This document shows positions 59,202-64,000 of a DNA stretch of 64,000 bases, piece by piece. Both the position numbers and the translations under genes were made by a program. The notes under the pieces were generated by a model. The model made no database searches and was not told the origin of the DNA. It saw nothing but the letters and a program-made list of their open reading frames with translations. Source of the DNA: Cohnella sp. CFH 77786 (GTDB taxonomy: Bacteria > Bacillota > Bacilli > Paenibacillales > Paenibacillaceae); contig NZ_WJIB01000004.1 in assembly GCF_019400745.1 (NCBI RefSeq), forward strand, positions 1 through 64,000. Direction: 5' to 3'. Every line of letters begins with the position of its first letter. Position 1 is the first letter of the stretch.

Positions 59202-60683
59202 TTAGAACCCCCCTGTCGGCACCGGCAGCAATGCGTCATCGTACAGCCGCATGTCCGGTCCCGGCGTCGCTGCGGTATCGAGTCCGTAACCGGCAATTCG
59301 CGCCGCGATAACAGCGGTGTTCACGGAAAGCCCGTCCGCTCGTCGGCGTACAATCGCCTCTTGCAGACTCGTTACGGCAACATCGAGGCCGTACTGCTCG
59401 GAGAGTTCCTTGACCATACGCAGCGCCTGTCTCAGACCACTGCGGTCCAGATCGTCCATGTAGTCGCGAACGTCGTAGGACATCTGCGACCGCATGACAC
59501 TGTTCTTCCACCCTCCGGGCTTGGCAATGAGCGAATCCAGCATCGTCAGCCAATCAACGGTATCGGTCCGTTCACTGCCGAACTGCCGGTTGTGCCGCGA
59601 AATCGGATCGCCGGCTTCGTCCAGCGGCTCAATGAAATGGGCACCAACGCGCACCACAATTTCCTGCTCGGCGTACATCGGCGACGACGAATAAGTATGT
59701 TTGCCATCAAGCACAAATTTGCCATAGCCGTTCGTCTTGACATGCTCGTAACGGCACGCCTCAAACGGCAATCGGGGCAGCGGCAACAGCGCCTGCCGGT
59801 CGGCCTCGAACAGCTCGCAGATCGGAACGTCCTTCTTGTAGTGCTCTCGGAGGTTGTCCAGATCGCACATCCGCAAGAGGTCCGTGTTCCACTCGAGCAA
59901 AGACGGCGCCGACGGCAGCGGTACGAAATAGTTCCGGCGGACGTAACCGACCTTGTTCTCGACATTGCCTTTCTCGTGGCCGCTGGCCGGGTTGCAGAAG
60001 GTGACTTCAAAGCCGAAGTGTGATTGGAACCGCTGAAACAGCTGCGTCAGCCGTACCGTCTCGCCGATCCGTCTTCCGGCACCAGTTGCATTGTCCAGTA
60101 CGAGACGCTTTGGTACGCCGCCAACGTGATGGAAGATGTCCATGAGCCCTTGACATAGGCACTCCGCCGTCTCTCCGTGGAAACACTGTACGAAAGCTGC
60201 GTTGCTCTGCGGAAAGGAAACGACTAAGTAACGACAGGTGGTGAGCACGCCGTTCAGAATCACATCGCATTCGCCAAAGTCGGCTTGTGCTTCCCCCGGA
60301 TGCCACCTAAGCTCAAGGAAGCCGTTCTTGCCCAGCTTCTGTTGCTTACGAACCTCACGCACATAGCGGACTACCGTTAGATAGGAGCAATCGAACTCCG
60401 GACGAAGCTGGAGCAGTCTGTCGTACACACGCTTCGCGGTATGCCGCTGCTTGTAGCGATTGCGTTCATCTTTTGTTAGCCAGGTCTCAATGGTCGCCTT
60501 GTATGGATCCAGCTTTGAGGCACGCTGCTCTGTAGACGGCGGCTTTGGGGAGAAGTCCTCCTGCTCCATGTACTTGCGTACCGTCTTCGGATCCATGCCC
60601 ACCTCCTTGGCGATTTGGTACGGGCCCAACTGCTGCAACTGCAATTCTTTCACGCGGTGGATCTGCTCCATGCTCTTCGTCAT
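59202..60683 (-). CDS. istA: IS21 transposase
   Basis: 493 residues. N-terminal helix-turn-helix (VKELQLQQLGPYQIAKEVGMDPKTVRKYM), DDE core with Asp in GEAQADFGECD, Asp in RLVLDNATGAG and Glu in GHEKGNVENKVGYVRR, and the C-terminal Mu-type barrel region KFVLDGKHTYSSSP. I start at ATG 60683 behind GGAGGAGAAAGG; the open frame extends further upstream to 60776 without a ribosome site. Confidence 0.95.
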   Translation of the reverse strand: MTKSMEQIHRVKELQLQQLGPYQIAKEVGMDPKTVRKYMEQEDFSPKPPSTEQRASKLDPYKATIETWLTKDERNRYKQRHTAKRVYDRLLQLRPEFDCSYLTVVRYVREVRKQQKLGKNGFLELRWHPGEAQADFGECDVILNGVLTTCRYLVVSFPQSNAAFVQCFHGETAECLCQGLMDIFHHVGGVPKRLVLDNATGAGRRIGETVRLTQLFQRFQSHFGFEVTFCNPASGHEKGNVENKVGYVRRNYFVPLPSAPSLLEWNTDLLRMCDLDNLREHYKKDVPICELFEADRQALLPLPRLPFEACRYEHVKTNGYGKFVLDGKHTYSSSPMYAEQEIVVRVGAHFIEPLDEAGDPISRHNRQFGSERTDTVDWLTMLDSLIAKPGGWKNSVMRSQMSYDVRDYMDDLDRSGLRQALRMVKELSEQYGLDVAVTSLQEAIVRRRADGLSVNTAVIAARIAGYGLDTAATPGPDMRLYDDALLPVPTGGF

Positions 60684-61279
60684 CCTTTCTCCTCCTTGTA
60701 GTTGCACAAGGAGAATTGTACGGGACAAGGTGACGACCAGGGAGTCGATTTCCACAAACGGAATTTCCAGTTCCAATCAAGGAATTCCTGATGATCCGAA
60801 CAGGGATTTCCTGTTGATCACAACAGGGAATTTCTATTGATCGAAACCTCCAATTTTATTTGATCATAAACAGATGAGGTCTTCGCGTGCGTTGGAGAGG
60901 GGTATACGTGAGGTCGTTAAACGTTTGACGGCAGGACTTGCAACGGTAGCGTTGACGCTTGACCTCTCCAGTACGTGTTTTTACAACGTACTTCCCAAAC
61001 CTCACGACTGAGTGGTTTGTACAATGCGGACAAACAAGCCCATCTTTATGCTTCTGCTCTTGAATTTCGTCTATCGCTCGTACTGGAGTCGCCGTCCCCT
61101 TGGTTCGGGACTGCAAAAATTAAATAAGCTCTCGCTTTCCGCTGTCGTCCAAGGAATAGGCAAGCTTCTTTACTTCCTTCAAATCCATGGCTAAATCATC
61201 TCCGAACAGGATGTTACCATAATTATAGAACAAATGTTCGAATGTATCAAATATCAACAATAAGATTAAACATAGCCAA

Positions 61280-61308
61280 AAGAAAAAGAGCCTAGAAAGG
61301 CTCTCAAT
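61280..61308 (-). terminator. Terminator of the Ig-repeat surface protein gene
   Basis: On the minus strand GAGAGCCTTTCTAGGCTCTTTTTC forms a hairpin with a T-tract (GAGCCT / AGGCTC), about 115 bases after the gene end at 61422. The intervening bases hold no gene. Confidence 0.75.
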
Positions 61309-61421
61309 CTTATCAATCATCAATACTTGACAACTATTGTATTAAGCTGATACGGAAGGAGTGGGTCTCCAAAGGTAGATGGGAAAATACCACCACTTCC
61401 CCTCTAATCGAGTCAGTCAAA

Positions 61422-64000
61422 TTAATTGGAAATTAGTATCATTACTGCTGGCAACGTCGTCACATTGTTGTGATTGTTAATTTCTCTGATAGAAACTACG
61501 TGGGTACCATTATCAAATCTAGTTGTATCCAGCGTATAATGGAATCCTGCATTTCCATTGCTGTAGTCAGGAAATGCCGATTTCACGTCTACCCTTGCAT
61601 CCCCGTAAATTGCTTGACCTGCCACCGCTCCATCAATCAGCACTTCGATCTTCGAGACTCCGGCTCCATCCAAGAACCATCCAGTAACGTTATAGCTTCC
61701 GCTTAACGTTGCTCCCGAAGCAGGATTCTCAACATTCCCTTTGGGCGGCAATGCGTTCGAAATCGTCACCGTTATCGCTGGTAGCGTCGTCACGTTACTA
61801 TTATTCGCGGTCTCTTTGACTGTAATCGTATGATTTCCATTGCTATATTTCGTCGTATCCAGCGTATAATGGAATCCTGCATTTCCATTGTTGTAGTCCG
61901 GAAAGACAGTCTTCACGTCCGCTCTTGCATCCCCGTAGATTGCTTGCCCCGCAAGTACTCCATCTACCAGCACTTCGATCTTCGACACTCCGGCCCCATC
62001 AAGGAACCATCCCTTGACGTTATAGTTGCCACTTAGCATTGCTCCCGAAGACGGATTCTCAACATTCCCTTTGGGCGGCGATCCGTTCGAAATCGTCACC
62101 GTTATCGCTGGTAGCGTCGTCACGTTACTATTACTCGCGGTCTCTTTGACTGTAATCGTGTGACTGCCGTTACTATATTTCGTCGTATCCAGCGTATAAT
62201 GGAATCCTGCATTTCCATTGTTGTAGTCGGGAAATGCCGATTTAACATCCGCTCGTGCATCCCCGTAGATTGCTTGCCCCGCAAGTACTCCGTCTACCAA
62301 CACTTCAACCTTCGAAACTCCGGCCCCATCAAGGAACCATCCCTTGACGTTATAGCTACCGCTTAGCGTTGCTCCCGAAGCCGGATTCTCAACATTCCCT
62401 TTGGGCGGCAATGCGTTCGAAATCGTCACCGTTATCGCTGGTAGCGTCGTCACGTTACTATTATTCGCGGTCTCTTTGACTGTAATCGTATGATTTCCAT
62501 TGCTATATTTCGAAGGGATTCTCAACATTCCCTTTGGGCGGCAATGCGTTCGAAATCGTCACCGTTATCGCTGGTAGCGTCGTCACGTTACTATTATTCG
62601 CGGTCTCTTTGACTGTAATCGTATGATTTCCATTGCTATATTTCGTCGTATCCAGCGTATAATGGAATCCTGCATTTCCATTGTTGTAGTCCGGAAAGAC
62701 AGTCTTCACGTCCGCTCTTGCATCCCCGTAGATTGCTTGCCCCGCAAGTACTCCATCTACCAGCACTTCGATCTTCGACACTCCGGCCCCATCAAGGAAC
62801 CATCCCTTGACGTTATAGTTGCCACTTAGCATTGCTCCCGAAGACGGATTCTCAACATTCCCTTTGGGCGGCGATCCGTTCGAAATCGTCACCGTTATCG
62901 CTGGTAGCGTCGTCACGTTACTATTACTCGCGGTCTCTTTGACTGTAATCGTGTGACTGCCGTTACTATATTTCGTCGTATCCAGCGTATAATGGAATCC
63001 TGCATTTCCATTGTTGTAGTCGGGAAATGCCGATTTAACATCCGCTCGTGCATCCCCGTAGATTGCTTGCCCCGCAAGTACTCCGTCTACCAACACTTCA
63101 ACCTTCGAAACTCCGGCCCCATCAAGGAACCATCCCTTGACGTTATAGCTACCGCTTAGCGTTGCTCCCGAAGCCGGATTCTCAACATTCCCTTTGGGCG
63201 GCAATGCGTTCGAAATCGTCACCGTTATCGCTGGTAGCGTCGTCACGTTACTATTATTCGCGGTCTCTTTGACTGTAATCGTATGATTTCCATTGCTATA
63301 TTTCGAAGTATCCAGCGTATAATGGAATCCTGCATTTCCATTGTTGTAGTCCGGAAAGGCAGTTTTCACGTCCGCTCGTGCATCCCCATAGATTGCTTGG
63401 CCCGCTAATACTCCGTCTACCAGCACTTCGATCTTCGACACTCCGGCCCCATCAAGGAACCATCCCTTGACGTTATAGTTGCCGCTTAACGTTGCTCCCG
63501 AAGCCGGATTCTCTACATTCCCTTTGGGCGGCAATGCGTTCGAAATCGTCACCGTAACCGCTGGTAGCGTCGTCACGTTACTATTATTCGCGGTCTCTTT
63601 GATTGTAATCGTATGATTTCCATTGCTATATTTCGAAGTATCCAGCGAATAATGGAATCCTGCATTTCCATTGTTGTAGTCCGGAAAGGCAGTCTTCACG
63701 TCCGCTCGTGCATCCCCATAGATTGCTTGGCCCGCTAATACTCCATCTACCAGCACTTCGATCTTCGACACTCCGGCCCCATCAAGGAACCATCCCTTGA
63801 CGTTATAGTTGCCACTTAACGTTGCTCCCGAAGCAGGATTCTCTACATTCCCTTTAGGCGGCAATGCGTTCGAAATCGTCACCGTTACCGCTGGTAGCGT
63901 CGCCACATTACTATTACTCGCGGTCTCTTTCACTGTAATCGTGTGACTGCCGTTACTATATTTCGTCGTATCCAGCGTATAATGGAATCCTGCATTTCCA
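61422..64000 (-). pseudogene. Repetitive Ig-like surface protein, frame broken by a duplication; 5' end outside
   Basis: On the minus strand the frame encodes tandem units of about 110 residues: PPKGNVENPASGATLSGSYN then VKGWFLDGAGVSKVEVLVDG, AGQAIYGDARADVKSAFPDY, FHYTLDTTKYSNGNHTITVK and TLPAITVTISN. Each is an Ig-like beta-sandwich; units are more than 90% alike. At 62515/62516 two units are fused out of phase, giving ENPFEI and a stop; the downstream part reopens at 62528. The cause is a 793-bp duplication. The protein is probably secreted or cell-wall associated, but its N-terminus lies beyond the window. Confidence 0.8.
61723..63308. repeat. 793-bp perfect tandem duplication
   Basis: 61723-62515 and 62516-63308 match wherever I compared them, at a constant offset of 793 bases. 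793 is neither a multiple of the 330-bp unit nor of 3, so the duplication shifts the frame. The junction reads TTTCGAAG|GGATTCTC. Confidence 0.85.

Larger units (their letters stand above)
58319..60872 (-). mobile_element. IS21-family insertion sequence (2554 bp)
   Basis: Both ends begin TGT (left TGTGTTTTGTCAAGTAGAATT; right, reverse complemented, TGTTTATGATCAAATAAAATT) and carry several inner TTCCCTGTTYGGATCATC-like repeats. The element is flanked by the direct repeat GATGAGGT (58311-58318 and 60873-60880), its 8-bp target duplication. istA and istB are intact, so it is probably a recent insertion. Confidence 0.93.
57750..61198 (-). pseudogene. IS1595-family transposase remnant, split by an IS21 element
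   Basis: Two pieces of one minus-strand gene flank the IS21. The right piece (61198-60873) begins MDLKEVKKLAYSLDDSGKRELI, shifts frame, and contains the N-terminal zinc ribbon CPHC...YRCKSCRQTFNDLTYTPLQRTRRPHL. The left piece (58318-57750) resumes WVRFIECMIEGYSLRKCAEQL, then an ISXO2-type DDE core ([19 protein letters not shown]) and [16 protein letters not shown], with at least one more frameshift and a missing C-terminus. It was decayed or became so after the insertion. Confidence 0.85.

Noticed and set aside
61422..64000. Possible CRISPR array
   Set aside because: The repeats are 330 bp, coding and contiguous, with no short repeat-spacer alternation.

Overview
The window looks like chromosomal DNA of a low-to-mid GC Gram-positive endospore former, most likely Paenibacillaceae (Paenibacillus or Cohnella type). 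The pointers are a T-box leader on asd, a tmRNA tag ending in ALAA, a lipoprotein YidC with an upstream leader ORF, strong AGGAGG ribosome sites and BlaI/BlaR-type regulators. This placement is inference; no rRNA or other marker gene is present.

Left host region (1-19057): a class C-like group II intron on the minus strand sits just downstream of a terminator; then a frameshifted C39-like peptidase gene, an IS110 remnant, tmRNA (ssrA), a T-box-controlled asd, an acetate permease pair (DUF485-actP), a PadR/DUF2812 pair, an NAD(P)-binding oxidoreductase, a BlaI/BlaR-like pair, an epoxide hydrolase with a divergent WYL regulator, yidC with a MifM-like leader ORF, a two-component system, and the 5' part of an M23 peptidase lipoprotein gene that is cut by a prophage.

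Mu-like prophage (19058-54223, about 35.2 kb): imperfect terminal inverted repeats beginning TGTGG mark both ends. Order: repressor (minus), early promoter with two operators, small early genes, MuA-like DDE transposase, MuB-like ATPase, DnaI-like ATPase, GemA-like and Mor-like proteins, tandem hairpins, then a long late operon: DUF2730, gp26- and gp27-like, terminase, portal fused to a MuF domain, protease/scaffold, decoration, capsid, head completion, sheath, tube, frameshifted tail chaperones, tape measure, baseplate and fibres. It ends in a diversity-generating retroelement (DGR): variable C-type-lectin-like protein, Avd, template repeat and a retron-like RT. Amidase and holin follow. The DGR would retarget a tip or fibre protein; all six differences between the 118-base template and variable repeats fall on template adenines.

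Right host region (54224-64000): a CMP-sugar synthetase/RraA fusion gene whose end is cut by the prophage, a Wzt/Wzm polysaccharide ABC exporter, an IS1595 remnant with an IS21 element nested inside it (8-bp duplication GATGAGGT), and a gene for a repetitive Ig-like surface protein (330-bp units) disrupted by a 793-bp tandem duplication and running off the window.

The most notable items are the DGR, the MifM-like arrest-peptide candidate upstream of yidC with its ribosome-site-sequestering hairpin, and a prophage whose two flanks do not belong together.
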